Source: Amphibacillus sp. MSJ-3
GTDB taxonomy: Bacteria > Bacillota > Bacilli > Bacillales > Amphibacillaceae
DNA length: 64,000 nucleotides
Assembly (NCBI RefSeq): GCF_018919165.1
Contig: NZ_JAHLQM010000007.1
Location: 23,165 to 87,164, forward strand
Reading direction: 5' to 3'
The position numbers were made by a program, and so were the translations under genes. Position 1 is the stretch's first letter, and every line of letters starts with the position of its first letter. The notes under the pieces were generated by a model that was not told the origin of the DNA, did no database searches, and worked only from the letters and a program-made list of their open reading frames with translations. This document shows positions 1 through 8,535 of the stretch, piece after piece.

Positions 1-341
1 AACTCAGATAGATCTTTAATTTGTTCCGCTGTAAAACCAGTTGTACCGACAACTGGGCGAACACCGTTTAGAAGGGCCGCCTTTGTATGTTTATAACCTG
101 CCTTAGGGCTAGTTAAATCAATTAAAACGTCTGGTGATACTTCTTTAAAGCAAAGATTAATATCATTATAAAAAACGGCATCTGACTTTATTAAGCCTTC
201 AACGTCACTTACCTTTTTGCCTGTATTTCTTTTATCTACACAGCCAACTAATATCAAATCTGGTTGTTTGTCAATCATACGCAATGCTTCACTTCCCATT
301 TTACCACTAGCACCCGCTACGACAACTTTTATTTGATTCAC
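1..341 (-). CDS. dapB: 4-hydroxy-tetrahydrodipicolinate reductase (partial, N-terminal part)
   Basis: N-terminal 113 residues; the gene runs off the left edge. The enzyme reduces the dihydrodipicolinate precursor with NAD(P)H in the diaminopimelate/lysine pathway, which also feeds peptidoglycan and spore dipicolinate. The translation opens with a Rossmann nucleotide-binding motif (VVVAGASGKMGSE) and contains the family segment VVGTTGFT further on. The start is GTG: the upstream ypjD stop TAG shares its G with this GTG, so the two genes overlap by one base and are translationally coupled. ypjD next to dapB is the usual Bacillus arrangement. Function is sure; only the C-terminal tetrahydrodipicolinate-binding half is not visible. 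Confidence 0.93.
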   Translation of the reverse strand, partial: MNQIKVVVAGASGKMGSEALRMIDKQPDLILVGCVDKRNTGKKVSDVEGLIKSDAVFYNDINLCFKEVSPDVLIDLTSPKAGYKHTKAALLNGVRPVVGTTGFTAEQIKDLSE

Positions 342-691
342 TATCTTTCACGCTCCGTTTCTATTTTTGTCCAACGATTCTTATCCCGTGTTTCAATTTT
401 TGTCATTGATTGGTCAAAGGCTTGTGCTAAATCAATATTAAGCGAATTTGCAAAGGTCAGCATGACAAAAAACAAGTCACCTAATTCATTCTCAATCGTG
501 TTTTCTTCCTCACTGTCCTTTTTTGGTTTTTCACCATAATAATGATTTACCTCTCGGGCGAGTTCACCAACTTCTTCAGAAAATCTCGCAATCATAGATA
601 AAGGGCTAAAATAACCTTCCTCAAATTGTGAAATATATTTATCAACACGTGCTTGCATCATACGAACATCGTTATGTTTTACCTTTGACAT
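341..691 (-). CDS. ypjD: MazG-like nucleotide pyrophosphohydrolase YpjD
   Basis: 116 residues, the size of the short all-alpha MazG/dUTPase-like NTP pyrophosphohydrolases. The metal-binding pattern is present: FSEEVGELAREV (ExxE type) near residues 38-49 and NELGDLFFV (ExxD) near 68-76. The segment YFSPLSMIARFSEE and the C-terminal RDKNRW match B. subtilis YpjD as I know it. The family hydrolyses (often non-canonical) NTPs to NMP and PPi; the substrate here is unknown. It has a Shine-Dalgarno GAGG 7 bases before ATG, and its stop overlaps the dapB GTG start, so the two are co-transcribed. Confidence 0.88.
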   Translation of the reverse strand: MSKVKHNDVRMMQARVDKYISQFEEGYFSPLSMIARFSEEVGELAREVNHYYGEKPKKDSEEENTIENELGDLFFVMLTFANSLNIDLAQAFDQSMTKIETRDKNRWTKIETERER

Positions 692-781
692 CTTCCAACC
701 TCACTTCTCATTTTTATCCCTTCAACCTAACTGATTTTTTAATACATTTCTATTATAGCCATCATTTTTATTATTGTACAA

Positions 782-826
782 AAAAAGACATGATCTGACA
801 ACGGTCAGACCATGTCTTTCTTTTGA
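782..826 (-). terminator. intrinsic terminator between the 76-residue membrane gene and ypjD
   Basis: A 14-bp stem (786-799 with 804-817, one mismatch, four-base loop) is followed on the minus strand by a run of T. It separates the small membrane protein gene from ypjD-dapB. The + strand side also has T-rich sequence, so it may act in both directions. Confidence 0.75.
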
Positions 827-858
827 TAAAAAGCTGCCTATCTCCCTAATCCCTTTAG

Positions 859-1089
859 CTATCCTTCTTTAAAATCATCATTATCATTTATAATTTTGTT
901 TACTTTTGGTGCTGATTGATGAGACCGACTAGATTGATACAATTTAAACATTGCATAACTTAAACAGACAATGATGAAAGCAAAAATAATTAATGCTGCA
1001 TTTAATAATTCAATTCCTTGAAAGGCATCATCTATTGCGGTTTGTTTACTCGAAACGAAGGCAAGAAAATGATTCACTAATCCAAGCAT
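859..1089 (-). CDS. small single-pass membrane protein, function unknown
   Basis: 76 residues, with one hydrophobic segment at about residues 28-47 (LLNAALIIFAFIIVCLSYAM) followed by a basic and then acidic soluble tail. The start is well supported by GGGAGG eight bases before ATG, and a strong terminator follows. It sits between ypjA and ypjD, where B. subtilis carries ypjB (a larger sporulation-associated membrane protein of about 260 residues) and ypjC. I cannot tell whether this is a reduced ypjB or an unrelated gene, and no function is assigned. Confidence 0.6.
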   Translation of the reverse strand: MLGLVNHFLAFVSSKQTAIDDAFQGIELLNAALIIFAFIIVCLSYAMFKLYQSSRSHQSAPKVNKIINDNDDFKEG

Positions 1090-1149
1090 TTGAATAGCCT
1101 CCCATGTTTTTGTTATAGCCTATTCAAATAAACCCGAATCAGTGTTTCA

Positions 1150-1737
1150 TCAATAAATAGTCATCCTCCTTTTCTTAATAGATAAATAATAAGCCAATAA
1201 AATGGAAATAATACTTAACCAAAAAGTAAAATAACCTATTTGATTTATATATAAGTCTAACGAATAGTAACGCGGCATCATCATAAAAACATAATCTATA
1301 AAATCATTATGTAATGTCCAAATAGCAGTAAGAACCAAATGTTTTAACTTAAATTTATAGATTGGGGCGTACAGTAAGCCTTCTATCGCCATCGCTCCAT
1401 GTGAAGCAATCAGCATATATCCTTGTAGCGATAAATCTCCTTCTATGATGAGTACAAGTATATTCATGATAACTGCCCAAACTCCATATTTAAATAAGGT
1501 AACCATTGCTAGTGCCTCAATATAAGGTACATGTCGACCAAATAGATAAAAACCTAAAAAAAGTGTAAAAAATAAACTTGCTGTTGGACTATCAGGTACG
1601 AAAGGAAGAAAGATAGTTGGTGTGGAGGCAAGTTGATCTCCATACCAAATATAGCCATAAATAGTTCCCAATAAATTAATAATGAATAGACAAATTAAAA
1701 AATTTCGATCCTTTAAGATTGAATATAGCCAAGACAT
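1150..1737 (-). CDS. ypjA: DUF1405 integral membrane protein YpjA
   Basis: 195 residues with five to six hydrophobic segments, typical of DUF1405/YpjA. Motifs include FLPFVPDSPTASLFF and an internal FDFxxY-like run near the end of the membrane core. An upstream in-frame ATG exists, but AAAGGA five to eight bases before the MSWLYSILKD methionine fixes the start there. In B. subtilis ypjA directly follows qcrABC. Here those cytochrome bc genes are missing and a 0.6-kb remnant region lies upstream. Function of the family is unknown. Confidence 0.85.
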   Translation of the reverse strand: MSWLYSILKDRNFLICLFIINLLGTIYGYIWYGDQLASTPTIFLPFVPDSPTASLFFTLFLGFYLFGRHVPYIEALAMVTLFKYGVWAVIMNILVLIIEGDLSLQGYMLIASHGAMAIEGLLYAPIYKFKLKHLVLTAIWTLHNDFIDYVFMMMPRYYSLDLYINQIGYFTFWLSIISILLAYYLSIKKRRMTIY

Positions 1738-1825
1738 AATTACAAATCCTTTCAAAGAAAATATTAAAAATAAACTTCTCATAAATGATGTTAATTAATT
1801 TTTCATCTTTCTCTGAGTATTAGAT

Positions 1826-1914
1826 GGACAGATTGGGGTTTATTTACTGTTGATCCAGCTTTTTAGTTGATGGTTCCTCTATCGGATTGAAGGAAGGTTA
1901 TCAGTCAATCAACT
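1826..1914 (+). repeat. interspersed intergenic repeat, copy 1 (right half)
   Basis: Resembles the right half of the copy at 48592-48742: a GGGGTTTATTTACTG-type block, a TTGATGGTTCC-type block, then ATTGAAGGAAGGTTATCAGTCA. The two ends are partly complementary (ACTGTTGAT with ATCAGTCA-like). It lies in the ypjA-ypiB gap; the rest of 1738-2122 shows no gene. Confidence 0.45.
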
Positions 1915-2089
1915 TGCTATAAAGCAATGCCTAATCTAAAAATAACCTATGAGAAATGACCATTTAATTTATAACAATTATACCAAGCTTTATATATATG
2001 TAAACTCTCCCGGATTCATCTAATGCCTGATCAAATTAACTCTGTCAATACAGTTTTTAATCATTATCTATTCTCATCTTCTCCACAAA

Positions 2090-2123
2090 AAACTGTCTAG
2101 AATTTCCCAACTCTAGACAGTTT
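2090..2123 (-). terminator. intrinsic terminator after the broken ORF downstream of ypiB
   Basis: A perfect 12-bp inverted repeat, AAACTGTCTAGA (2090-2101) with TCTAGACAGTTT (2112-2123), with a ten-base loop and a TTTTTTG tract on the minus strand. It overlaps the stop codon of the frame-broken ORF, showing that a real transcription unit ended here. Confidence 0.8.
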
Positions 2124-2321
2124 CAACTTCCATTTACCGTTCGTGAGAAGCTTTTTGCGATACGATAACATTTGGGGACTGTATCTGAGGCATAATTAAT
2201 CGGCGCAAAAGCCAAGAAATAACTTACTGGAGCATTTTTGTGGTTATCCGTCTCAACGAAATGTTTGTATCCCTTAAACTCTGTAAATTTAGTTTTAGTG
2301 GGTTGATCATTAACCCAGCAT
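2123..2321 (-). pseudogene. short frame-broken gene after ypiB (unrecognised)
   Basis: A ribosome binding site AGGTGG (2328-2333) precedes an ATG at 2321-2319 that stops after three codons. The frame one base away is open for about 65 codons down to a TGA at 2123-2125, which touches the terminator stem. That frame reads like protein (for example FKGYKHFVETD, SYFLAFAPINYASD). Removing one base just after the ATG would give a continuous gene of about 63 codons. The position matches ypiF of B. subtilis, but I see no convincing likeness to that DUF2487 protein. It is either a decayed gene or a sequencing frameshift. Confidence 0.35.
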
Positions 2322-2331
2322 AATAATCCAC

Positions 2332-2913
2332 CTATTGATCATCTATAAATAATCGATCCGCATCATAGTCATCATTGAGCTTTTTTAATCTATTTGCATA
2401 ATGTATAAAACGCTTACGATCTTGATGATCAAGTGCATAGTCAACTTTATCCATCAATTGTTTCTTTTCAGCTTCAAATAAGGTAAAATTTAAAAATTCC
2501 TTAGCCAATTGTTTTTCTCTCTTTGTAATAAAAAAATCATCAGGTAAAAAAGGATTATCCTCTAATACGGCACTATACTCTGCGCTTTGATGTGAGTTCT
2601 TAAATGACAATTGAATATATATTGGCTCATGGCGATTTAAACGGATATCATGAAATGACTTTTCTGCATCTGTCGTCACAATATGATCTTTATAAAATCG
2701 GAAAGCTACTTCAGAAGAACATTGTGTTGAAATAATCATCCCTCGCGGGCAAAAACGCGCCTCCCTAATAAAGTGGACATTATTCAATAAACTGTCATGA
2801 TTGATTAAATAATTTAATATCCAGACACTTTCTCGTTTTTTCAACTGATAATGTGCTAAAAACCAATTGATAAATACTTTTTTATCTTGAATCGATATTG
2901 ACGTACTCAACAT
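2332..2913 (-). CDS. ypiB: UPF0302 family protein YpiB
   Basis: 193 residues; B. subtilis YpiB has about 180. Family blocks are clear: FINWFLAHYQLKKRE and LNYLINHD at the N terminus, RGMIISTQ, FHDIRLNRHEPIYIQL in the middle, ALDHQDRKRF near the end. The biochemical role is unknown. AGGAGGGG lies only a few bases before ATG, so the next codon (TTG) could also be used. In B. subtilis ypiA-ypiB-ypiF-qcrABC form a run; here ypiA and ypiB remain and the cytochrome bc genes are absent. Confidence 0.88.
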   Translation of the reverse strand: MLSTSISIQDKKVFINWFLAHYQLKKRESVWILNYLINHDSLLNNVHFIREARFCPRGMIISTQCSSEVAFRFYKDHIVTTDAEKSFHDIRLNRHEPIYIQLSFKNSHQSAEYSAVLEDNPFLPDDFFITKREKQLAKEFLNFTLFEAEKKQLMDKVDYALDHQDRKRFIHYANRLKKLNDDYDADRLFIDDQ

Positions 2914-2987
2914 CTCCCCTCCTATTCATTAGGAAAGTTACCACATCTGTTAATCAAATATATTTCATAATCACCTAACAACATATC

Positions 2988-3100
2988 AAGTAAACCTTCA
3001 CTGGCCCGAGATCCATTTGGTGTTAGATGAGTGAATCGGGCTTTTCTGACTGCTAACCCCTGCTTATAATCCTCTACAGCTAGATGAGGAATGCTGTGCT
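2988..3100 (+). repeat. interspersed intergenic repeat, copy 2
   Basis: Begins with AGTAAACCTTCACTGG (the family 5' end) and contains GAATCGGGCTTTTCTGACTG, shared almost base for base with the copy at 44104-44247. It fills much of the 345-base gap between ypiA and ypiB; nothing else is visible there. Confidence 0.6.
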
Positions 3101-3258
3101 GGTGTTATATTTCAGGAAAGCCATGACATTTTATTTCTAGCTAGCCCCTATCTACCACACTTCAATCACTTGACTAACTAAAGTTAAACCGTGTAACGGA
3201 TTAATATTATGACTAAACACTCATCCTTTTAATTAGATATAGATATTATGAAATGAAT

Positions 3259-4509
3259 TCAATCATTAAGACGTGCTAAATAATTTTCTATCTCTTCATC
3301 ACTTGGCTCAATCGCTAAGTATCGATTGAAAATTTGAATCGCTTCTTTTTTTCTACCCTCCTCAACTAAAAAGTAACCATACGATTTAAGAAAATCACTA
3401 TCAGCTTTAAAATCCAGATATGCTTCTTGGTAAAATTGTAAGGCTAAACTATAGTCTTCTTGTTCCTCATAAGCTTTAGCAAGCTCCCATTTATAATATC
3501 CATCTTCTTCGCCTTGTTCTATAATATGAGTGAGAAGTTCAATTATTGCTTCAAAATCACCATCAGAGCGATAATTTTCAATCAAGTATAAAATGCCGTC
3601 TTTAAATCCTGGATCTATAACAACTGATTCGCGTGCGTACCGATAGCTTTCCTTTATTTGACCCATTCGTCTTGCCAACGAAGCGGTTGTTAATAATAAT
3701 TCTTTATTCAATGGATCTAATGTTAAACCTGTTTTTGCCGTTTCATAGCCTTGTTCAATTAAACCTTCTTCTTCATAGGCTTCAGCTAAATAATTATACA
3801 CAGAAGCAAATTCTCGATCCTGTTTTATTAATTCTTCCCACACTTTGATCGCAATATCTAGTCGATTTGCTCGATAAGCTATAAAGCCATAGCGAAATAA
3901 AATATCCGGCTCATCGCTAGCTGTATTTTTATAATATTCAAGTGCGTCTTCAAACTTTCCTATCGCTGCTAAAGATTCAGCTAAACGAAGCGAAAGGTCA
4001 ACATCCGCCACCTGATCAACTTGATGATACACCTTCTCATAATGAAAAAGAGCATCGTTATAATTTCCAAGTGAAAAGGCTAATTCGCCTTGGGCAAAAT
4101 CAATCAAATAATCATCTGGGGCTAATTGTTTAGCTTCAATTAACTTTTGTTCCGCAACTTCAAATAACCCTTGAGATTGATACAAATCAGCTGTAATTAT
4201 TAATGCAGCAAGATAAGCTTCACTTGATGAGTCAATCGATTGTAATTGTACCAACGCGAGCTCATCTTCTTCTAAATCTATATATATTTCGGCTAAGGCC
4301 AGTTGAATATCTGCTTCTTCTGGATATTGCTCCAGTAAGGATTCAAGGATCGATCTAGCATCATTCAACAATCCTAATTGGATAAACAGATCAGCAATCA
4401 TCACTAATTCATCATCATTAGCTTTCCTGATATATTTACGTAATATACTTACTGCTTCTTTTAATTTATCTTGTTCGATTAACTGGACAGCTTGATCAAT
4501 TGTATTCAT
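3259..4509 (-). CDS. ypiA: TPR-repeat protein YpiA
   Basis: 416 residues, made almost wholly of degenerate tetratricopeptide repeats of about 34 residues (for example LIQLGLLNDARSILESLLEQ, LAEAYEEEGLIEQGYETAKT, YLVEEGRKKEAIQIFNRYLA). Acidic, cytosolic, with no signal peptide. Length and position next to aroA match B. subtilis YpiA. TPR proteins act as protein-binding scaffolds; no partner is known to me. The aro operon terminator lies between aroA and this gene, so it is probably a separate transcription unit with ypiB. Confidence 0.88.
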   Translation of the reverse strand: MNTIDQAVQLIEQDKLKEAVSILRKYIRKANDDELVMIADLFIQLGLLNDARSILESLLEQYPEEADIQLALAEIYIDLEEDELALVQLQSIDSSSEAYLAALIITADLYQSQGLFEVAEQKLIEAKQLAPDDYLIDFAQGELAFSLGNYNDALFHYEKVYHQVDQVADVDLSLRLAESLAAIGKFEDALEYYKNTASDEPDILFRYGFIAYRANRLDIAIKVWEELIKQDREFASVYNYLAEAYEEEGLIEQGYETAKTGLTLDPLNKELLLTTASLARRMGQIKESYRYARESVVIDPGFKDGILYLIENYRSDGDFEAIIELLTHIIEQGEEDGYYKWELAKAYEEQEDYSLALQFYQEAYLDFKADSDFLKSYGYFLVEEGRKKEAIQIFNRYLAIEPSDEEIENYLARLND

Positions 4510-4593
4510 ACTTATAACAACCTTTCAAAAGAAAACTTAGAATAGCTTAATCATAACGAAATATAGGACTGATTTCAATTTATTGAAAGGAGA

Positions 4594-4632
4594 AATAAAG
4601 TGAACCTTCACTCAGTGAGGGTTCACTTTATT
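4594..4632 (-). terminator. aro-operon terminator, also a minimal copy of the interspersed repeat
   Basis: A near-perfect palindrome, AATAAAGTGAACC (4594-4606) with GGTTCACTTTATT (4620-4632), continued inward by TTCACT/AGTGAG. On the minus strand a moderately T-rich TTTATTT follows, 15 bases after the aroA stop. Its left arm, AGTGAACCTTCACTCAGTG, is the conserved 5' end of the intergenic repeats elsewhere in the window. Confidence 0.75.
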
Positions 4633-4646
4633 AATAGCTAGCAATT

Positions 4647-5939
4647 TTATTTCGATTGCAATGCGTTCAAATCGTCAAAAAAAGTAGGGTATGAAATATT
4701 AATGACATCTGGATTTGTTAATATCACATCTTCTTGACAGATCAAGGAGGCAATTGCAATCATCATCCCAAGACGATGATCACCATCAGAATCCACTTGT
4801 CCACCAATTAAGGTTGTTTCACCTTCAATGATCATACCGTCAGGCGTTGCTTTAACTTTGGCTCCTAGCGTATTTAAGATATTAACAACACTTGAAATTC
4901 GATCCGTCTCTTTGTATCGAAGTTCTTCCGCATCACGAATCCTCGTGATTCCTTTTGCTTGTGTTGCTAATAAGGCGAGAATTGGTAATTCATCAATCAT
5001 ACGTGGAATAACGTCACCTGCTACATCAACACCAACTAGTTCAGAATAAGTGATTTTTAAATCACCAATACTCTCTCCACCAACCTGCTTTGTTTCAGTA
5101 ATGACAATATCTGCATTCATATGCTTTAAAACATCTAAGATACCTATTCGGGTAGGATTTAACCCAACATCTTTGATCGTTAATTCACTTCCAGGAATAA
5201 GTAGGGCTGCTACAATAAAGAAAGCAGCTGAAGAAATATCACCAGGCACTTCAATATCTGTTCCAGTTAAAGTTTGTTTACCTTGTACAGTTACTTTATT
5301 TCCTTCAATCTTGATCTTCCCACCAAAAGCAGTCAGCATATTTTCAGTATGGTCACGAGTTTTGATCGTTTCAATAACGGTGGTTTCACCATTTGCTAAT
5401 AAACCAGCTAGTAACACACCTGATTTCACTTGAGCACTTTTTACTGGTGGATAAAATGTAATACCATCTAAAGATTGACCACGAACCGCAATCGGTAAAT
5501 AACTGCCGTTACTACGCCCATCAATTTGTGCACCCATCTTTAATAAGGGATCCCGAATACGATCCATCGGGCGGGCCGTTAGTGATTGATCTCCAAATAA
5601 GGTAGTGTGAAAAGGTAGTCCAGATAAGAGTCCTAGTAATAATCTTGCAGTTGTACCAGAGTTACCTAAGTCAATTGGTATTAGTGGTTCTTTTAAACAA
5701 TCAAGTCCTTCACTTTCAATTATAACTTCTTCACCTTTTTGCTTAATCTCTACTCCCATTGCCTGAAAAGCCTTTATAGTTACTAAACAATCTTCACCAT
5801 TTAAAAAGTGAGTAATTGTTGTCTTTCCTTTAGCAAGTGAACCAAAAATAATCGCTCGATGTGAAATTGATTTATCGCCAGGCACCGTTATCGTTCCTGT
5901 TAAAGGTGATTTTATAGGACTTAAATGAATCTTTTTCAT
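4647..5939 (-). CDS. aroA: 3-phosphoshikimate 1-carboxyvinyltransferase (EPSP synthase)
   Basis: 430 residues, the normal length. It joins PEP to shikimate-3-phosphate, step six of the shikimate pathway. Diagnostic segments: PGDKSISHRAIIFGSLAKG at the N terminus (PEP/S3P-binding lysine, serine and arginine), LGNSGTTARLLLGLLSG, and RYKETDR in the C-terminal lobe. The LGNSGTT form with alanine next to TARL is the class II-like Bacillus type. It is the last gene of aroC-aroB-aroH-hisC-tyrA-aroA, 18 bases after tyrA, and is followed by a terminator. Confidence 0.97.
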   Translation of the reverse strand: MKKIHLSPIKSPLTGTITVPGDKSISHRAIIFGSLAKGKTTITHFLNGEDCLVTIKAFQAMGVEIKQKGEEVIIESEGLDCLKEPLIPIDLGNSGTTARLLLGLLSGLPFHTTLFGDQSLTARPMDRIRDPLLKMGAQIDGRSNGSYLPIAVRGQSLDGITFYPPVKSAQVKSGVLLAGLLANGETTVIETIKTRDHTENMLTAFGGKIKIEGNKVTVQGKQTLTGTDIEVPGDISSAAFFIVAALLIPGSELTIKDVGLNPTRIGILDVLKHMNADIVITETKQVGGESIGDLKITYSELVGVDVAGDVIPRMIDELPILALLATQAKGITRIRDAEELRYKETDRISSVVNILNTLGAKVKATPDGMIIEGETTLIGGQVDSDGDHRLGMMIAIASLICQEDVILTNPDVINISYPTFFDDLNALQSK

Positions 5940-5957
5940 ACAATATCTCTCCCTCTA

Positions 5958-7055
5958 TTAGTCAAGCGAACATTCGTAACCATTTTTTATGAGAATTCTA
6001 TGACTTGCTAATTGATCGTCCTTGGTCATCAAACTTAATCTTAGGACACCAGTAATTCCATCGCGTATTTCTAGAATTTCTATATTCTTTATACTGATTT
6101 CTTGACTAGATAGGAGCTCAACTACATTCAAAATAGCACCTGCTTGATCAAAAATATCAACGAAAATATCATAAAATGCAGGGATAGCCCCTCTATTTGT
6201 TCGATCTAATCCATCACGGTACTCGCGCGCTTGTTCTAAATAATGATACATCGTTATTTTATCATTGCTTTCTAATAAGGCTTTTAAATCTTGCATTTCA
6301 TTAATCCAGTCATGAAGTAATTGAGCTAAAATTGTTTTATTTTGGAAAAATATATCTTGCCACATCGCTGGATCACTAGATGCGATTCGAGTAATATCGC
6401 GAAACCCCCCAGCTGCAAGAGTTGGAATTTTATCGTGTTTCAATTGCCAGCTCTTTGCCTGTTGGACTAAGGAGGAAGCAATTAAATGAGGGAAATGTGA
6501 GATAACACTTGTCATTTCATCATGTTCAAGTGGATTTAAAGTCATAAATTTAGACTTTGTACTAGACAATATACTTTTTAACTCTGCCACCGACTCATCA
6601 CTAGTTCTTTTTGTTGGTGTTAAAATATATATTGCATTCTCGAATAAATGACCTTTTGCAGCTTCAATTCCCTGTTTATGCGATCCAGCCATTGGATGTC
6701 CACCGATAAAGGTAACATGATCTGACTGAATTGACTCTGCTACCTCCATGATATTAGATTTTACAGATGATACATCAGTTATAATAATTGGCTTGTCAAA
6801 GGAAACGGTTTTAATTCGTTCCAATAAAGCGATTGTTTTAGATACTGGAGCGGCTAATATACAAAAATCTACGGTTTTTATAATGGCTTCAAAATTTGTG
6901 CTAATTTGATGAACAATTTTTTTCTCGAGGGCATAAGACAATGATTTTTGATCGATATCGTAACCAATGACATGATGATCAGAATGTTCAGTTATATTTA
7001 ATGCTAGGGACCCACCAATTAACCCTAGTCCCGCAATTAATATTTTCTTACTCAC
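5958..7055 (-). CDS. tyrA: prephenate dehydrogenase
   Basis: About 365 residues. It oxidatively decarboxylates prephenate to 4-hydroxyphenylpyruvate using NAD+, committing to tyrosine. The N-terminal Rossmann motif ILIAGLGLIGGSLAL, the prephenate-binding segments GGHPMAGSHKQG and SHFPHLIASSL, and a C-terminal ACT-like regulatory domain (about residues 295-365, with GITGVLRLSL) are visible. The first in-frame ATG abuts the GGAGG, so the GTG nine bases after the SD (protein starting MSKKILIAG) is the likely start, overlapping the hisC end by eight bases. Confidence 0.96.
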   Translation of the reverse strand: MSKKILIAGLGLIGGSLALNITEHSDHHVIGYDIDQKSLSYALEKKIVHQISTNFEAIIKTVDFCILAAPVSKTIALLERIKTVSFDKPIIITDVSSVKSNIMEVAESIQSDHVTFIGGHPMAGSHKQGIEAAKGHLFENAIYILTPTKRTSDESVAELKSILSSTKSKFMTLNPLEHDEMTSVISHFPHLIASSLVQQAKSWQLKHDKIPTLAAGGFRDITRIASSDPAMWQDIFFQNKTILAQLLHDWINEMQDLKALLESNDKITMYHYLEQAREYRDGLDRTNRGAIPAFYDIFVDIFDQAGAILNVVELLSSQEISIKNIEILEIRDGITGVLRLSLMTKDDQLASHRILIKNGYECSLD

Positions 7056-8157
7056 TAATGCCATCCTCCGTATATTTATCTAAAAACAACTTAATTTTAT
7101 CTTGTAATTCTACCATGTCTTCTGAATTTCCGATCGTTATTCTTACACCATTTGGATGTCCTAAGGCTTCGCCCGATCTAACAATAAAACCATTCTTAAT
7201 TAAATAATCAAATAGAAGATCCCCGGACACCGGTAATTTGACAAAAACAAAGTTAGCTTCAGAATCATAGTATTCTAACCCTACCTGATCTAAAAAGAGC
7301 GTAAAGGTCTGTTTATTCTTAATAGTCTCCTCAACAGTTCGCTTAACAAAGTCACTATCTTTATAAGCGGCTATCGCTGCTTGTTGAGCTAATCTTGTTG
7401 TATTAAAAGGTCCCCTAGCTATATTTAATGCTTCAATAATCGACAAACTAGCTATACCAAAGCCTACCCTTAATCCAGCTAAACCGTATACTTTAGAAAA
7501 AGTTCTTAAAATAATTAAATTAGGGTATTTATCTAATAGATTAAGTGTATTTGGTTTATCCGAAGCTACTGCATAATCATGATAAGCTTCATCTAAGACA
7601 ACGAGAACATCTTTTGGACATTGTGTTAAAAAGTTCTGTAAAGATTGATCATTAATCAAACATCCTGTTGGATTATTGGGTGAACAAAGCCAAATTATTT
7701 TAGTCGATTGATCAACTTCTGATAACATTTTTTGCAAATCATGATAACCATTGATTAAAGGGACTTCCTTAACGCTCGCACCTTGAATTAAAGCATTGTG
7801 TTTGTACTGTGGAAATGTCGGTCTAGCAATAATTGTATTTGTGCCTGGCTCTAAAAAAGTCCGACAAATAATATCAATTAGTTCATCTGCACCACATCCA
7901 AAAACAAGTTGATCACGTTCAACCCCTAAATCTTCACTAAGTATATCTCTTAGTTCAGTAGCATAACCATCTGGATAGATCTCAAAATGATTGGCTTCTT
8001 GTTCTATAACTTGATCAACCTTATTTGAATAACCAAATGGGTTTTCATTCGATGCTAATTTTACGATTTTCTCAAGCCCGTATTCCCGCTTAACGTCCTC
8101 TGTTTGCTTGCCTGGTTTATATGGCGACATCTCTTTAAATATACCTTTCGCTTGCAC
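7048..8157 (-). CDS. hisC: histidinol-phosphate aminotransferase
   Basis: 369 residues, a class I/II PLP aminotransferase. It acts in histidine synthesis; in Bacillus the same enzyme also transaminates aromatic keto acids, explaining its place in the aro operon. The PLP lysine lies in RTFSKVYGLAGLRVG; other family segments are LASNENPFGYS, SPNNPTG and VLDEAYHDYA. GGAGGGG six bases upstream selects the GTG at 8157 over the TTG five codons earlier. In B. subtilis the trpEDCFBA genes stand between aroH and hisC; here hisC follows aroH by 15 bases of non-coding sequence. Confidence 0.95.
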   Translation of the reverse strand: MQAKGIFKEMSPYKPGKQTEDVKREYGLEKIVKLASNENPFGYSNKVDQVIEQEANHFEIYPDGYATELRDILSEDLGVERDQLVFGCGADELIDIICRTFLEPGTNTIIARPTFPQYKHNALIQGASVKEVPLINGYHDLQKMLSEVDQSTKIIWLCSPNNPTGCLINDQSLQNFLTQCPKDVLVVLDEAYHDYAVASDKPNTLNLLDKYPNLIILRTFSKVYGLAGLRVGFGIASLSIIEALNIARGPFNTTRLAQQAAIAAYKDSDFVKRTVEETIKNKQTFTLFLDQVGLEYYDSEANFVFVKLPVSGDLLFDYLIKNGFIVRSGEALGHPNGVRITIGNSEDMVELQDKIKLFLDKYTEDGISE

Positions 8158-8172
8158 TGACAACCCCTCCAA

Positions 8173-8535
8173 TTATTCAAATAAATCTGGTCTTAATGTT
8201 CTAGCTTCATGATGATAGATATGCTTGATTTGCTCTTGTTTAAGCTCTGTTTCTACAGTCATCATGATCCGTACGCAACGTGGTAAACCGTTAGGAACAT
8301 CAATTTCTTGCATACACATAACAGGTACATATTTCCATCCTGGTAATTCTCTAATTGGTTTAGCAGGAAAAGTCGCATTTAAATCTGTTGTCACTGTAAC
8401 GAGTACAGATGTAACATCTGATGCGGAAATTTTATTTTGTTCGATCATTTCTAAAACTAACTGACGTGTATTGTCAATGATTTCTATAGCGTCATTTTGA
8501 CTTACTGTTGTCGCTCCTCTTATTCCTCTAATCAA
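8173..8535 (-). CDS. aroH: chorismate mutase, AroH type
   Basis: About 120 residues, the size of the monofunctional trimeric AroH mutases. It rearranges chorismate to prephenate. Conserved segments are IRGIRGATTV (active-site Arg), FPAKPIRELPGWKYVPVMC, MQEIDV and CVRIMMTV. The family N terminus begins at IRGIRG, so the start is most likely the TTG at 8535, which overlaps the aroB TGA stop (TTGA); an AGGAG lies 11 bases upstream. Translational coupling with aroB is likely. Confidence 0.93.
   Translation of the reverse strand: MIRGIRGATTVSQNDAIEIIDNTRQLVLEMIEQNKISASDVTSVLVTVTTDLNATFPAKPIRELPGWKYVPVMCMQEIDVPNGLPRCVRIMMTVETELKQEQIKHIYHHEARTLRPDLFE

Noticed and set aside
264..539. Plus-strand open frame opposite dapB and ypjD
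   Set aside because: It lies wholly over two well-supported genes, has no SD, and its composition is that of an antisense shadow. Similar frames opposite aroA, der, ypfD, lysA and others were rejected for the same reason.
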